From Amia ocellicauda (taxonomy: Eukaryota; Chordata; Actinopteri; Amiiformes; Amiidae), in contig NC_089850.1 in the NCBI RefSeq assembly GCF_036373705.1, forward strand, positions 46,871,048-46,935,047: 64,000 nucleotides of DNA, in the 5' to 3' direction. Under the pieces are notes generated by a model. The model was given only the letters and a program-made list of their open reading frames with translations. It had not been told where the DNA came from and did not search any database. Positions within the stretch are counted from its first letter, which is position 1. Each line of letters starts with the position of its first letter. Positions 49,640 through 63,229 of this stretch are shown here, one piece after another. Made by a program: the position numbers and the translations under genes.

Positions 49640-51944
49640 CCTTAAACTCTATTGGTGATGAAACAGTCAGCTCTTTCTCCTGCAGCACGCCTCTCTCCCA
49701 GCTCGCCAGCTCTGTACAGCGGGGGCCCTCTTCCTTCCTCATTTCGTCTCCATTTAAAAGAACGCCAGTGCTTGTATTGGACCAAGCCGAGGCAACCCGG
49801 TGAGCATTCCCATGGCAACTGGAGATCTGGAGCACATGGGAAGGAATTAAAACACACACCCATTAAAATGGAGACGAAGGTAGGAAATAAACAGGCCAAA
49901 CACTAAAATACATATAAAACTACATTAAAACCATCTAGTTACACTTGTTTGAAACTATTTTTGACAGGAGGTGACTGAGAACCCTGCTGATATTAAGCTT
50001 TTATAATGTAATGGTACTGACCTGTTCAGACATGAGATAGTGCCACATTGATCTCCAGCCCAAGCAAACAGTCTACAGTGTTAGCTACAGTGTCATCTGT
50101 TATAATATTTTACCTACTGTGGATTGTTCTCATATACAAAATTAAAACTGAAAACGTACCTTAAGTACTGTACATTTCTGATAAGTAGAGTGGTGTGGTA
50201 CCACATATTGATTGATCTTCACATGTGCCTCTTACACTAAACATTATCTATGGGAATTCTGTGTAAATTTCAATTTCAATTTTCACTATTCAACCAAGTG
50301 GCAGTTGTTAACATTACTTCCTGTATCTCCATAAACTATATTTTTGTTAACTCTGTAATATATCTCCATTATATTTGTATTTTGTTGTATTTCTAAGCAC
50401 TTGTACTATGGGAGTTGTGCGCTTTCAAACCATGTATTTTCAGCTTTTAAAGAAACACGTTATCCAATCAAAATCGGTCTGGCAATGTACGCTCATATAA
50501 GAACAGAAAAAATCCCCACTGCATTTTCCTATTCATCAATCCAAATTATTAACTGTCTTTCATAGATGTTTTATTTAGTTTACTGAAGCAGACAAGCTGA
50601 AAAAGGCATATCTAGTGTTTCATTAGGCAAGCTGTCTTCAACGTCATTTTGGGATAAAGTCAAATATTATGTGTATGTACTGCATATGTAATCACAGTAA
50701 ATAGGACAGAAATTACAAGCATTTAAGTAAAGGAGCCCCCCTGATGAAACCCATTCCATATTACTGCTCCCAGTAATGAGGCCATTTAAGTCAAACTAGC
50801 TTTATAAGAAGACAACCAAAGGAATAATCACCAGCTCCCAGGGAAGAACACTTTGCTAAATAATTGACTGTAAACATACTGGGAATGTTAATTAGGCAGT
50901 GGATAAAACCTTAATTGACAGCATATATTTAACATGTAATTTCGAACAGTAGGGAAACATTACACATGTCTGTGTGGGATTACAATAAATTCTGAGTTCA
51001 GATGTTATATGGCTGAGGGAAGGCTGCTTCCTCAGTGAATATTTAGAGGCTTGGTGAGGATGACAGGCTTTATCAATTACATTCCCCCACATATAAACTG
51101 TTGATAAGCTTGGACTTCAGGGCACAGGACTGTCATTTTGTCTGGTCTCCAAACGTAGTCTGCAACCAGTTCTAAAAGCGATGTTATTACGGTGAATGAA
51201 CTCATTTGCAAAGAGGGTTAAAATTACTGGTGAAAGTTTTTACCAATTCTTGATAGTGTCTTCTGTAATGTAAAGTGGCAGACAGAACCCAGGTATTGTG
51301 GAAAAGCCTGAGGGAACAGATTTCCCGCATGTTATGTAAGTCTTCGGTCGATCAGACTGACATGCAGCTCCAGCACTTGTTTAGGCTAGTGGCTATCTGG
51401 CATGAAGATGATGGCTGAGAAATTCAGAAAATTACTTGTTTGACAACATACTGGATTTTATATATTTTTTCAAAAGAGTAGACAACATCATCATCATTAT
51501 AACACAGACAACATGGCACACTATCAAGTTAATTTTAATAAATTACAAGAACAATACTTTGTTTTACAACAGCATTAACATTTAGTTCTCATACTCACAT
51601 ATTTTGAAAACTGGAAATGAAAGTAACGCCAATTCTTGAAATTAGTGCAAAACCATTTATGTGATACTTACAGTTCTTCCAACATTTGTGAAAGAAATCC
51701 TTTTGATCTCACATAGCCTGTTGAGAAAAAAAACTTTGTCTTAATATGATTGGAATTTTAAAAAACAAACTAAATGGTGCCGCCTGTTTTAAATTGATTT
51801 CCCATCGCGTTTTGGAATTTCAAATAAAAATTGATAACAGATCCTAAAATCCATCCAAAATTAGCTTTTTCTCTTTCTTGATATTCCAATAATTTCTGGA
51901 GCACTGTTCAAGATTAGTTTTATATATATATATATATATATATA
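49640..51944. other. Gene-free sequence, then TA run
   Basis: A GC-richer patch at 49660-49830 has overlapping open frames on both strands but no recognised domain. The rest is AT-rich. A (TA)n run of about 24 bp ends at 51944, where the family C element begins. Confidence 0.4.
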
Positions 51945-52401
51945 CAGTTAGGTCCATAAATATTTGGACAGTGACACAATTGTCATCATTCTGGCTCTGT
52001 ACGCCACCACAATGGATTTGAAAGGAAACAATGAAGATATGCTTTAAGTGTAGACTTTAATCTTTAATTTAAGGGTAGTTACATAAAAATTCTGTGAACG
52101 GTGTAGGAATTACACCCATTTTTATATGTGGTCCCCCAAAATTGTGGGGTCTCAAAAGTATTTGGAAGAACTAACATAATCATTCATTAAATTGTGAGTT
52201 TCAATACTTGGTTGCAAATCCTTTGCAGTCAATGACTGCCTGAAGTCTGGAACCCATAGACATCACCAGATGCTGGGTTTCTTCCCTGGTGATGCTCTGC
52301 CAGGCCTGCACTGCAGCTGTCTTTAGTTCCTGCTTGTTCTTGGGGCATTTGACAAAATTATGACAATTGTGTCACTGTCCAAATATTTATGGACCTAACT
52401 G
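51945..52401 (-). mobile_element. Tc1/mariner family C, internally deleted element (457 bp)
   Basis: Ends CAGTTAGGTCCATAAATATT and its complement AATATTTATGGACCTAACTG are flanked by TA in TA-rich DNA. On the minus strand about 46 codons of a transposase C-terminus survive (about 52208-52347), including QELKTAAVQAWQSITREE and RLQAVIDCKGFATKY before a stop. The catalytic region is deleted. It is a MITE-like derivative that keeps long terminal repeats. Confidence 0.9.
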
Positions 52402-55385
52402 TATATATATATACAACTTCCATCAGAGGTCTTCCTGTATCAGATTTACAGTGGCAAGTGGAGTATAAGGCCAATGGGTTTCAGAGAGACAGTGACTGAA
52501 CCAGGCAAAAGGTCTGTTCACCCTAGGGTCCAAAATATACAGTAAAATATTTACAAGCAGAAGCTCAAAGACCACCATGTATATGATAATAAGAGATCTG
52601 AGTCTTCCACATTGGTAAACTGTAGTACTGAAATGACATTTTGAGTGAATCTGATCATGCATAATATTTTTTCTGGGGTTCTCATTGCTATGAAGAATTG
52701 AGCATGCACTCAGTCTTATGTAAGCACCATGCAAACTAAGGGGCATCCAAGAAGTCTGACAGACTTAGACTGAAATAGATTGTAATGCTTGAAAAGAAGA
52801 TGCAATGCAATCAACCTGTATTAATGAGAATGTTATGTTTTGGAAATGTCCCAGGCTTTGGACAGGATGTGTGGAGGAATCTGTGTGGTAGACCCAACCT
52901 GCAGCAATGATGTCATGGAAAGTTTTATATTCTTTATTTCCAACCATTCGTGTGCAGCTTTAACACCTGTTACATATAGATTCTCAAGGTGTTCATGCTC
53001 CTGCTCTAGCTTTTATCTACCATACGTCCCCAATAAAGACTGAACTCTAAAATATAGACAATGGGAAACAGTTGTCTTCTTCCCCCCCTTCAGATCTGGG
53101 GTAGTATTTAGTGGTTATAATGAATTATCAAAGGCGCATGTTTTATTATGAGCTATTAAAGGGAGAAAAATGTACACGTTCATCAACCATAATTTCAAGC
53201 TGCACTTAAATTTCTTCAAAGCATGAAATCATTTGGCAGGACACAACTGTGGGCAACATCTGATCAAAATGATGTCAAACGGAACTTAATTGTGTATATG
53301 AAGCCGGAGTGTGTTTTCTTCTGTACGTTAAAGTCACAGCCCTTTTAAGGCAGTGCCAATATGGCAGGTATTCAACCTCATCACAGAATGCCTTTGTTGC
53401 TTTTTATGTAACACAGCACCCATAAATAATGTGAGGATGCTTCCAGTACCTTGTGTTCCTTATGTTTTATTCATGAAGCGATTTCAAGTGGAATTATTTT
53501 CTTAAAGACAAAGCTGTTGCTAAGCTAGGACCTTCAGAGTTGAAGAAATGCAGAATTTCTTATCCTTCTCTGTAGGAAGCTCGCTCAACTTGTGAGAAGT
53601 TAGCACAGAACAGCTTGGCTTAGCAGAACTCAGTCGTTGTTTCTTTGGCTGAATATTGGAAAGCTATCAGCACTAAAGATTTCATGGATGAAGAATAAAA
53701 AGCCCTATTTGGGGCTCAGTCTAAATTCTCCAAGTGGGGTAGAGTACAGGCTTGAACGTTGACCTTTTCTTGGAACCCTACATCATTCAGAGGAACAGCG
53801 TGACATTATAAATTATACTCAGATTAGTCAATTGAATTGTCTGAATTCTCAGAACCAAAGCATGAGCCAGTTAAGCAACATGATGTGATAAAATTTACTA
53901 TTCAAGGTAAAAAAAACTAATTGGCCATGTCATTTTTCACTTTTCAAAGATATCTGTAACATTAAATTAATATGAAAATTACTATTTGTTTTTATCATAA
54001 CAAATGCTCTATCCATGATTTAAAAGACTTACCTGAGAACCTTTATTTCTTAATTTCTATATGTTAAGTTCAACAGTAGTTTTTTAGTTGATATTGAAAT
54101 CCTGAGAACAAACAGGACTGTACTTAATTTAGGACTGACACCAGTGACAAATATGATGTCTCATACTGTGAGAACATGTTGAGCCTTCAGCAAAAGAGAT
54201 TTGTATTTGTGTTTGTAGCCCTTCTGTACTTTCAGGTGCCGTGTATATCATGTCTGGTATTGTTTTACTTCATTCTATGGAAACATAAATAGAACAAACA
54301 AACAAACAAAAAACAACTTAAAAGAATAAAATACATATGTGGGCATGGATAAATTGTACAATTTAAAGCATTTGTTATTCTTGATGCTTAAGCTTTTGAC
54401 ACACATACCTTACAATATTCAGTTCAAGCAATACAAAAGGGATAAACATTTTTTCAAAAGGAGTCAGCTGTTTAAAAACAGACAGATGCTGTAGGAAAAA
54501 GTGACTGTAAAAGTCTTTAGGCATACATCTTGAAACCATACCCACAGAAAGGATGAAGGGCCCTGTCTATCACTAGCATTACCCCTGACCAGTAGCTCAA
54601 AAGCTGGTTCCCATTATTTCTTATTATCACATATAGTTCTTCCCTAAAAAGAAAATTCTTCAGCAACTGTTTCCATTTGTTGAATCGCTTACCTTACATG
54701 GATTGTCGTCTTTTGAAACCTAGATGTTAAACGGCTGCAGTCTAAATTACAGCCAATAGCATGGAAGCCAATGGCTCTGTGTTGTCAGGCAGTACAGCGG
54801 TGTTGGCAGCCCCTGTTTCCATTCAGTGCAAATCTAATATGCTGCTAAAGGCTACTTCTTCAGCATTTGTTTACTGAAAACCTGACACAGCAGTTCTGGA
54901 TGTTTGGTCTTTCTGGAATGAAAATTGAAAAAAGATGGGCTTTATTGAACGAGAAGTGGCTAATGTGCCATGGCATGTATGGTCAAACAACCCAACCTTC
55001 AGCCCTGGGTGATGCTTTACGGGTAAAATATTTCATTTTATTTTCATAGGATTTATTTTTTAAACCAAAACGCGCTAAGCAACTGGATTTTTTTTTTTTT
55101 TCATTTAGCACAGATGTTACTCACTGGGAAACATAAATGCTATTTACTGGTGTGAAGTCATCCCTGACTACTGCACGTGTTTGCATGTGTCATGGCCTTT
55201 CTGTGAAACTATAACAATGAATGATCTCAACGTGACATTAATCTGCAAAGATTTCATTATTATTACTAATAATACTTATATGTGTACTTATACCTCTACT
55301 GCCACTTCTAATACCATACAACTACCATTGATAAAGACACAAGGTATTATTATTATTATTATTAAGGGATAGCACTAGCTACGCC

Positions 55386-55417
<32 letters not shown>

Positions 55418-56335
55418 CCTAAAGGTTTCCAAACAGATTATGACAAGCATTCATGATTTATATTGCTGTTTTGTTAATTATTGTCAACTGTTTTTTGTTA
55501 ATGGTAATGAGGTTCGCCCACAGCAGAAACTGAGAAAATGTATTATTAGTCTGTACTCTCTGTATGCACTGTTTATGTGCAAACCCAGATTTTATTTTTC
55601 TAGCTCAGTGATTTTCTACTCAGGGCATCAGACACTAATGTTGAAATGCTTAATTCAGAAGGGGGACTTCCACTGTTAGACAACATGTGTACAATGATAG
55701 TTTCATACTGCTTCAGAATCAGTTTATGTATAGGAATAAAGACTCTCTTTCTCAAGGCCTTGCCCATTGGACTTGTTCGGGTGTATCTGCTGCTGGTGAA
55801 TACAAAATAAATAACTGAGTCAATGATTCTTACTTTAAGTTCCTGTGTCAGCTTACAGAATGTGGAATGAAATCCACACCTGTGCTGTTAATTCTGTGGT
55901 GGTGGTGGACCAACTTCCAACGCAGAGTACTGATAACAAGAAGCCCAAAGGATACAGTATTGTCATTGGCCAGATATCTCCAACAGTTCTGGATACCTTC
56001 AACCCTTATTTACATAAATTGAATGCTTCTGGGTTGTCTCAGAAGGTCTGTCCACAGGTACCTTTCTCCATGAGCCAACTAGCAACTAGCAACTGCTATC
56101 TGGACCATATTTGTAGGATATTTTGCCTGGAATCTTTCTGAGGTACATCCATTATACAGACAGCACACAGACAATGGTTTCACACATGTTACTTTGACTT
56201 CAATGTATTGCATTCTCCACTAGATTAAAGCTATACACATCTCTTGTTCCTAAAAAGTACAGAGGGCATCATAGGACACAACAATGGATAAGATCAGAAT
56301 ATCTGTTCACATTTCTTGTTTAACTTCAATAATAA
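52402..56335. other. Gene-free AT-rich sequence with simple repeats
   Basis: No supported gene. Simple repeats include (TTA)n at about 55347-55364 and (TTTA)n at about 55388-55418. Short open frames, including a 98-codon plus-strand frame ending at 56141, have no recognised domain. Confidence 0.45.
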
Positions 56336-56339
56336 TACA

Positions 56340-56390
<51 letters not shown>

Positions 56391-56412
56391 TATTATTGTC
56401 AGTATTAAAAGC

Positions 56413-56472
<60 letters not shown>
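56340..56472. repeat. (TTA)n and (TAA)n inverted pair
   Basis: A run of TTA units (56341-56397) is followed after a short spacer (TCAGTATTAAAAGCA) by a run of TAA units (56413-56472). The two runs are complementary, so the DNA could form a long AT-only hairpin or cruciform. Confidence 0.9.
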
Positions 56473-59400
56473 GAATATATATTTCTGAATGGTGGGGTCT
56501 GTGCAAGAGGTAACAAAATCGCAATTTAATGTGGAAAATGATCAAATCATATTAAACTAATATAGGATCCTGACAACTAAGAAACGGTGTTTCATATAAT
56601 ATGAATGGGTTTATTTGCGATAGGCAGGTGGGTCAAAATTAGAATTCAATCTTGGCCCTTTGGTTAAATAATTAAAGTGAGTGTTGCAGACTTTTGCACT
56701 GTAATTTTAGAGCAAAAAATATAAATTTCCTTTTCCTAAATCTGACAATCACTTTCTCTTTGTGAAGTGCGGCCAGACCGTTTCTGTTTTACCCAATCCC
56801 TGGCAATAACATCCTAGCTTGTCTTGGCAGATGCAACTGGAATGGAAATCAACACGAATGTGAAAGATGTCAGGAGAAGGTTGACATTTTCAGATTGTGT
56901 TGCTTCACTGCCTTTGTTCTTGCTCCTCAAGTGCTTTGTCTTTAACTCAGCATCTGACAGTTTCCCACACGGTAGATACTTTCAGATATAAGATCAATAT
57001 TGTATATAATATAACTTGTACTTTTCCCTTTTTTCTTATATTCAAATTCTGTTTAACTTGCAGATGGTTCTTTAAAACTGTTGTTAGAAATCTGCTCAGT
57101 CTCCTCCTAATTGTGCCAGTAAAGATGGTAAAACCAGTACAGCTGGGTCAAATGGCCTTCTGACTTTCTTATTTGATGGTGAAGGAAAAGACTTGTGGAA
57201 AAAAAACCAGAGGTCTAATAAACAACAGGAATACAAAATGAAAACATTCTGAAAATTAAAATATTTAATCAGTTTTAAATTAAGGTAATTTGTTTGTATC
57301 CTGCAGCAATGAGTGTGTGGAAGCAATATCTTCAGTTCTAGCAGTCTTTAACTTCATCGTTGCAAGATTTAACCCACAAAGTATGCAGATTACAGCTCTG
57401 ATGGATGTTAAAGCAGAAGTATAAATTAAAAGTACAAATTTAACATAACAAGAACATTAAACTTTCCTTGATCAAGAGCAGGGGTGGGGCAAAGAGCACT
57501 GAGAGAGGGAAATGGTGCATCTGCCTGGGGAACCACAGATGCATAAATTACATTTGGTCAGTTTGCTCAAATTATATAATGTTTTCTAGTTCACTGGCGA
57601 AGTAAGTATACTGTTCTGTGTAATTTTTTTGTCTTTCCTTTATATTTCAGCGGTCTGTGTATCATACAGCTTTTTACACATAGCTACATAGTCTGATTAA
57701 ATATAGGAATTTTGTTGAATCTTATTTAAAAACAGCAGTGGGGAGATTCACGTCAATTTAGGGCAAAATCAAAACATGATCAATTTCAATTTGACAGTGA
57801 AGTAAATAGATGCAATAGGGATTGAGTTTGAACCTAGTGACACATTAGACATTGCACCTGTTGCACAATTTTAATCTTGTGCTGCTATCTGAGGTATTGA
57901 AGATCAAATCCCTGTGAGAAAACACCACATAATTACTGCCGTGACTAACAGTACACAATAGCTCTTATCTTCTTACATTTGTCCTCAAATTAGTCTACTA
58001 CTGGTATAAGAGTTCTTGATTAATTCCTGCTGTCATGTCGCAATATAGAACATCCTGTTATTTTGCAAATAGAAATTAATCCATTTAGGGAAAAAAAGCT
58101 TAGCATTTCTGTTAGATAAAAAATATGGTACGTGTGCTTTTGTTTTGGTACGGTAGAATTTATTCCATCTCATGGGAGGGAATATGTGCCTTCATGCATA
58201 TGCCCCTAACCCCAACTATGGCCTGTAACCCTATCCCTTACCCTAACCCTTATTCTAAACTTAGCGGATATACATGTGATCAACATCAGAACCTAGAGGA
58301 AGAGTGTGTCGGTGTTCCTGTGGTACTTGTACATTAATTAATGAGGAATTTGTGCCTATTGTAAAGTGTAACTAAAAAAGTGCTGCTGTGCTGAAGTGTA
58401 CCCTTGGTCTTTTTTTAAAGCACCACGATTTCATTTTTTGAGAAATTGATGAAGGAACTCAGCCTAAGCAATTAAAGCAAAGAGAAATAACCTTTCATAT
58501 TCTCATGCCTTGTTTAAAATGAATCCCATTGTGCCTTAAAAGTTTATCTTTCCTGATTGGGGATATTATTGCTGTGGAATTTGGCCACACAAAAAGCAAC
58601 ACAAATTCTGCCCTAAGTTAAGTGCTGGAGAACATGAGGCATTTATTACAACTGAATTCCAAATAATTAGCACAAGAGACTTTGAATACCATGCAGAAGA
58701 ATGCCTGGGTTGCATTGAAAGTTGGAGACGTCCAGGACATTAATCTGCAGTGAACACTGCTATGCTTCTCCCCAAGGGCGTCTTTTACAGGTGGTTCGCA
58801 TTTTTGCTGCAAAAATAATAACACAAATGCTATGTGAAATGGAAAATTTATCCTCAGAAAGTTTCCACTGCAACCCTTCCTTGCCCCAAGTGAGCATCCT
58901 GACACATTGTCAGGTGAAGGCTGGTATGTGAGGGTGTGAGGGGTGAGGGTTATGGATTCAAACTGCCTTTTTCATTGTTTATTGGGAATGTTACACAATG
59001 TCTGATTTTCAAGTAAGAATTTACTTTATTGTTTGATATGGCTGAACCCCTCATAAACTGTAGGCACCATAGCTTCTCCCGGGGTCTTGCATTACAAATG
59101 TTGTGTGTCTTTTGCTTTCATGAGAAACTAGCATTACTTTTTCTGGCAGATTCCTGTGTTTTGATTCAATTTGCTTTCCTTTCAAATGTGCTGCTCCAGT
59201 CTAGGTTCAACATTAATTACTTTTGACTGTAAGTAATAGCGTGTCTAAAATAAATATGAGTATGGTATTGGAATTGTAATAGCTTGCTAGGCTGAAGTGA
59301 CATTACTAACGAATGTGTGTCTAGTATATAAATATATATATATATATATCTTTTACATTTATTGTTGGCATTTTATCCATTTCGCCCACCGATTTCTGGC

Positions 59401-59825
59401 CACTGAACTCTGTACAGAGTTTGAAATCAAACACTTTCATTCATTCTGTCTCTAGTTTAACTTATTTTCATTAATTTAACATGATTTATGTGTTACGTTT
59501 TACTGACTACAACATTGTTATTTTGTATTGTAGATTATTTTAAAACCATTGATTCAAATGAATAGCTGTCTGTATGAAGTATTTGTGTCACATTAGTGAA
59601 TAATAGTGAGGCGTTTCTATCCATGTCCCTCACATCTAATCGTGATTCAGTCTGTAAGGGCTTGTCTGAATTCTTGGTAATCACATCCTTGTGACAACTG
59701 GGCACTCCGTAACCTCTTCCAGGCAGGAACAATCTAGTAACATAGTTTGGCTTCTACATCAGAAAGCCACATCTATTTATAAAACAAGTTACCTAGGATT
59801 CCTGGACAGAAATTTAAATTCTTGG
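56473..59825. other. Gene-free AT-rich sequence
   Basis: No recognised gene. The repeat at 58190-58372 and a short TA run near 59330-59350 are the only clear structures. Confidence 0.4.
58190..58372. repeat. GGTAACACTTTAC-family repeat, complementary end
   Basis: CCCTAA-like words at 58204-58257 are followed by ATGTGATCAACATCAGAACC and the terminus CCTATTGTAAAGTGTAAC. The terminus complements the one at 42529, and the interior matches 42655-42710. Confidence 0.5.
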
Positions 59826-59897
59826 AAAAACACACACACATCCACACACACTAAATCACACACTCTAACACAACGTACACCCACACAAACACAAACA

Positions 59898-59934
<37 letters not shown>

Positions 59935-60085
59935 CACACTCACTCTCACCCCCACCCCACACACACCCACCCAACTACACACACACTCACCCACACAAAT
60001 TCATGGCCCCACACACTCACCCACACCTGCAGACACCCCCCCCCCCCCCACACACACACATGCACACACAGACACAGACACAATC
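59826..60085. repeat. Long CA-rich microsatellite with C run
   Basis: About 260 bp of CA/CACC-type repeats, including a pure (CA)n core at about 59900-59930 and a C run near 60036-60049. The long open frame across it is a by-product of low complexity. It is a candidate for Z-DNA and for assembly error. Confidence 0.95.
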
Positions 60086-61770
60086 ACGAATGTTAAGATT
60101 CATTATTTTGGAAATGGTTTGGTAGATTGTAAATGCAGGGATTTAACTTTTCCCCCCTGCAAATTCCTCTAAGTAACAGGCCCCCTGCATTTTTCATATA
60201 CCTTTGATCAGAAAATAAAAGTCCAGAAAAGTCCAAATCCAGCATTTTTTACCATTTAATGAAAGTAGTAAGAATCCAATAAAAATAACCCTGTGTTCTC
60301 TTGTAAAATTGTGAAAAGCTCAATAATTAATCACTGAATAAATTGTATTCTGCCTACAGCATTTTATGACGCAGAATGAAGATATAAGGCCAATACTGCA
60401 GCCTTACAATGCCAGCTGACCCAGCAGATATAGGATTAATTAAGTCTGAATTGTGGAAACTCTAATTCTAAATTAAATTAAAGCCATCGCCTTTTAATTT
60501 ACTTTTTATTCTATCTCAATTGTAATGAAACTAAGTAAACCTTACGTTCGAATGTACACTGTACTTTATCTTTAATACTGGGTTTTGCACACTGGGGTTT
60601 GCATACCCTTGTTCCCTTCCTAAAACAAAGCGTAACATTTACAAACCTCTATTTGACCTGTAAGGCATGGGAGATGGTAATGTTTTGTGAAGCAGAACAA
60701 GAATAAATAAATATAAATTGAAAAGTGTTGTGTTTATTAATTGCCCAGAGACACTGTACAGTCCAATGCTGTGTTTCCGGCAACCAGGAACTAGAATAGG
60801 CTTTCCTGTTTCCGCAGATATAAAAATCATTTAAATTATCGATGTTTCTGTTAATAGACTTTTATATTCATGACAAATGGAGCTAAAACATGTAAATATG
60901 GGGAAAAATTGACAAGTTTAAAGGAATCTGCAATTTTCTAGATATTTACCAATTAAATCTCCCTGAGGGTTTGACTTTTTGTGTTTTTGTCCATTAAGGG
61001 CAATACTCTTAAATCTGACATCCTTAAAAAGCAGACACTAACTAACTTAACTGGGAAATGAATAAAATTAAACAAGACAGCTAAGAAATAATTGGGTTAA
61101 AGAGCTTATCTTTGGCCTGCAGTGTTGTCGGTGAGTCCAATATTAGAAAAGGAGGGGATTTGGAAAAACAACATAAGTATTTAAAATGTCTAATAAGACT
61201 GTTGTGACAAATCACATGATCTATTTAAAGAAATACGTGTCTCTGAAACAAAAATGTTAAGCAGCCTCACATGCCTTAGAAGACAAATGAAAGTGCCAGT
61301 GGAGGTTTCCTGAAAGTGTGATATATCAGATTAAATCTGCATGGTGCAAATACACAATTTATATTTATACAGCGCAGGGCAGAGATTAAGCAAGAGCCCT
61401 CATCCATGTTGATTTTCTTTGCACTCTTAATCTGATATATTTTTATATTCCACAGCATAAAGTAGCATACAAAGTTATTTTAAATATATCAATAAAAAGG
61501 AAAAAAATTGAAAGAAGTTGCTTTATGAAGAATAATGATCTAATAAAACACAAACAAATCATACATGTCTGCAAAACAGCAAGAACATTTATCAATCTGT
61601 AAAAACAAAAACATCTGACCTCAGATGCTGCCTATGTTTGAAGCAGTTGGTGCACAGAAAGTCCCTTAGACTAATATTTATTGTATTATTGGCTTGAGAT
61701 CAGGATAGGACCATGACTTATCAGTGCTTCTTGATAAAAATGTGTCCATGCAAAGTGGATGATATAGTTT
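60086..61770. other. Gene-free AT-rich sequence
   Basis: No recognised gene or delimited transposon. A perfect 14-bp inverted pair ATATATCAGATTAA (61321-61334) and TTAATCTGATATAT (61427-61440) encloses about 90 bp. Confidence 0.4.
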
Positions 61771-62609
61771 TACAGTTTTTCTCATTTGCTAAGTCAATGT
61801 GAATGAAACTGAGGTCCACATAACCAACACCATAACCTAAATAAGCAGAACAGTACACAATGCTGCAAAACAGTAAGTCATTTATGGTTGCTTTCACACA
61901 AAATGCAAATACCAAGCACATTTGTGCAAAAAAGAAAACACAACTCTTTACGCAAGACCCAAAAATCTATTGGGTAAGTCTTGTCAAACAAAATTAGAAC
62001 ATTTGTTCACAGTCAATAACACATACTCCCACAAGTATGAATCTCTACTGCACATGTGCAAATCTTTATTGCTCAATTGTTCAATCAGCAATTAGTCCAT
62101 AATCACATATAAAAGTGAGTTGGTGTTGGCATGAAATGGGGCAAATCAGAAGACAAAGATAAGAGAGAGAAAGAGGGGCAACACAACCACAAGCCCATAG
62201 AGGAAGAGGGGTGTGTATACGTGGTGGCACGGCAGCTCAAAGGGGAAGATACAAAAAATATGTTTCAAATGGCATATGTGCCACTATCATTAACCATTAT
62301 TATTATGTTTTTATTTCTTGGCAGATGCCCTTATCCAGGGCTACTTACAACATAAGTGCAATACATGTGATAAACCATGTCCTTTTACAGGAACAGTGAC
62401 AGAGTGAATGAGATTAGGTTCCAGTATGTACAGGCAGGGGCGGACTGGAATCAAAAATGAGCCCGACTGATGTTTGCCAAGTCGACTGGCCCAAATTTTT
62501 GCCAGAATCAACATACCAAAATAAGAATGAAGTCAGCACATGCAGCGTGCTGTCATGATGAAGTATCCTTAAAAAAAAATAACAAATGGTTTCACTATAG
62601 TTACGTATA
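61771..62609. mobile_element. Possible left part of a degraded IS630/mariner-like element
   Basis: TACAGTTTTTCTCATTTGCT at 61771 resembles termini of a fish IS630-like family, followed by CAAATG-rich noncoding DNA and a basic open frame (62131-62355, MKWGKSEDKDKREK). Within it, 62310-62370 (GGCAGATGCCCTTATCCAGG) and 62437-62520 (GGGGCGGACTGG) look like separate dispersed fish repeats. The family D element then interrupts the region. The match is from memory of pattern only and is weak. Confidence 0.25.
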
Positions 62610-63229
62610 CAGTACTGTGCAAAAGTTTTAGGCAGGTGTGAAAAAATGCTGTAAAGTAAGAATGCTTTCAAAAATAGACGTTAATAGATTATATTTATCA
62701 ATGAACAAAATGTAAAGTGATTGAACAGATGGAAAATCTAAATCAAATCCATCATGCAATACCACCAGGGAGGCATCTGATTGGCCCCACATTTATTCTG
62801 CAGCATGACAACGACCCCAAACATACAGCGAAAGTCATTAAGAACTATCTTCAGCGTAAAGAACAAGGAGTCCTGGAAGGGATGGTATGGCCCCCACAGA
62901 GCCCTGATCTCAACATCGAGTCTGTCTGGGATTACATGAATAGAGAGAAGCAACTGAGGCTGCCTAAATCCACAGAAGAACTGTGCTTAGTTCTCCAAGA
63001 TGTTTGGGCCAACCTACCTGCCGAGTTCCTTCAAAAACTGTGTGCGTAGAAGAATTGATGCGGTTTTGAAGGCAAAGGGTGGTCACATTCAAATATGAAT
63101 TTGATTTAGATTCTTCAGTTCACTCACTTTGCATTTAGTTAATTGATGAATATAATCTGTTAACATTATAAAGCATTCTTACTTTACAGCATTTTTTCCA
63201 CACCTGCCTAAAACTTTTGCAGAGTACTG
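62610..63229 (+). mobile_element. Tc1/mariner family D, internally deleted element (620 bp)
   Basis: The ends CAGTACTGTGCAAAAGTTTT and AAAACTTTTGCAGAGTACTG are near-complementary, extend inward over about 70 bp (AATGCTGTAAAGTAAGAATG and its complement), and are flanked by TA at 62608-62609 and 63230-63231. The N-terminal half of the transposase has been deleted. Confidence 0.92.
62717..63049 (+). pseudogene. Tc1-like transposase, C-terminal half
   Basis: The frame includes [20 protein letters not shown] (second catalytic Asp) and WPPQSPDLNIESVWDYM (catalytic Glu region, with one Pro missing from the usual LNPIE), then the normal C-terminal helices (EELCLVLQDVWANLPAEFL). The first Asp and the DNA-binding domain are gone, so this is not a functional enzyme. 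Confidence 0.88.

Noticed and set aside
59691..60125. 144-codon plus-strand open frame
   Set aside because: Its composition is a His/Thr-rich translation of the CA microsatellite, with no real coding signal.
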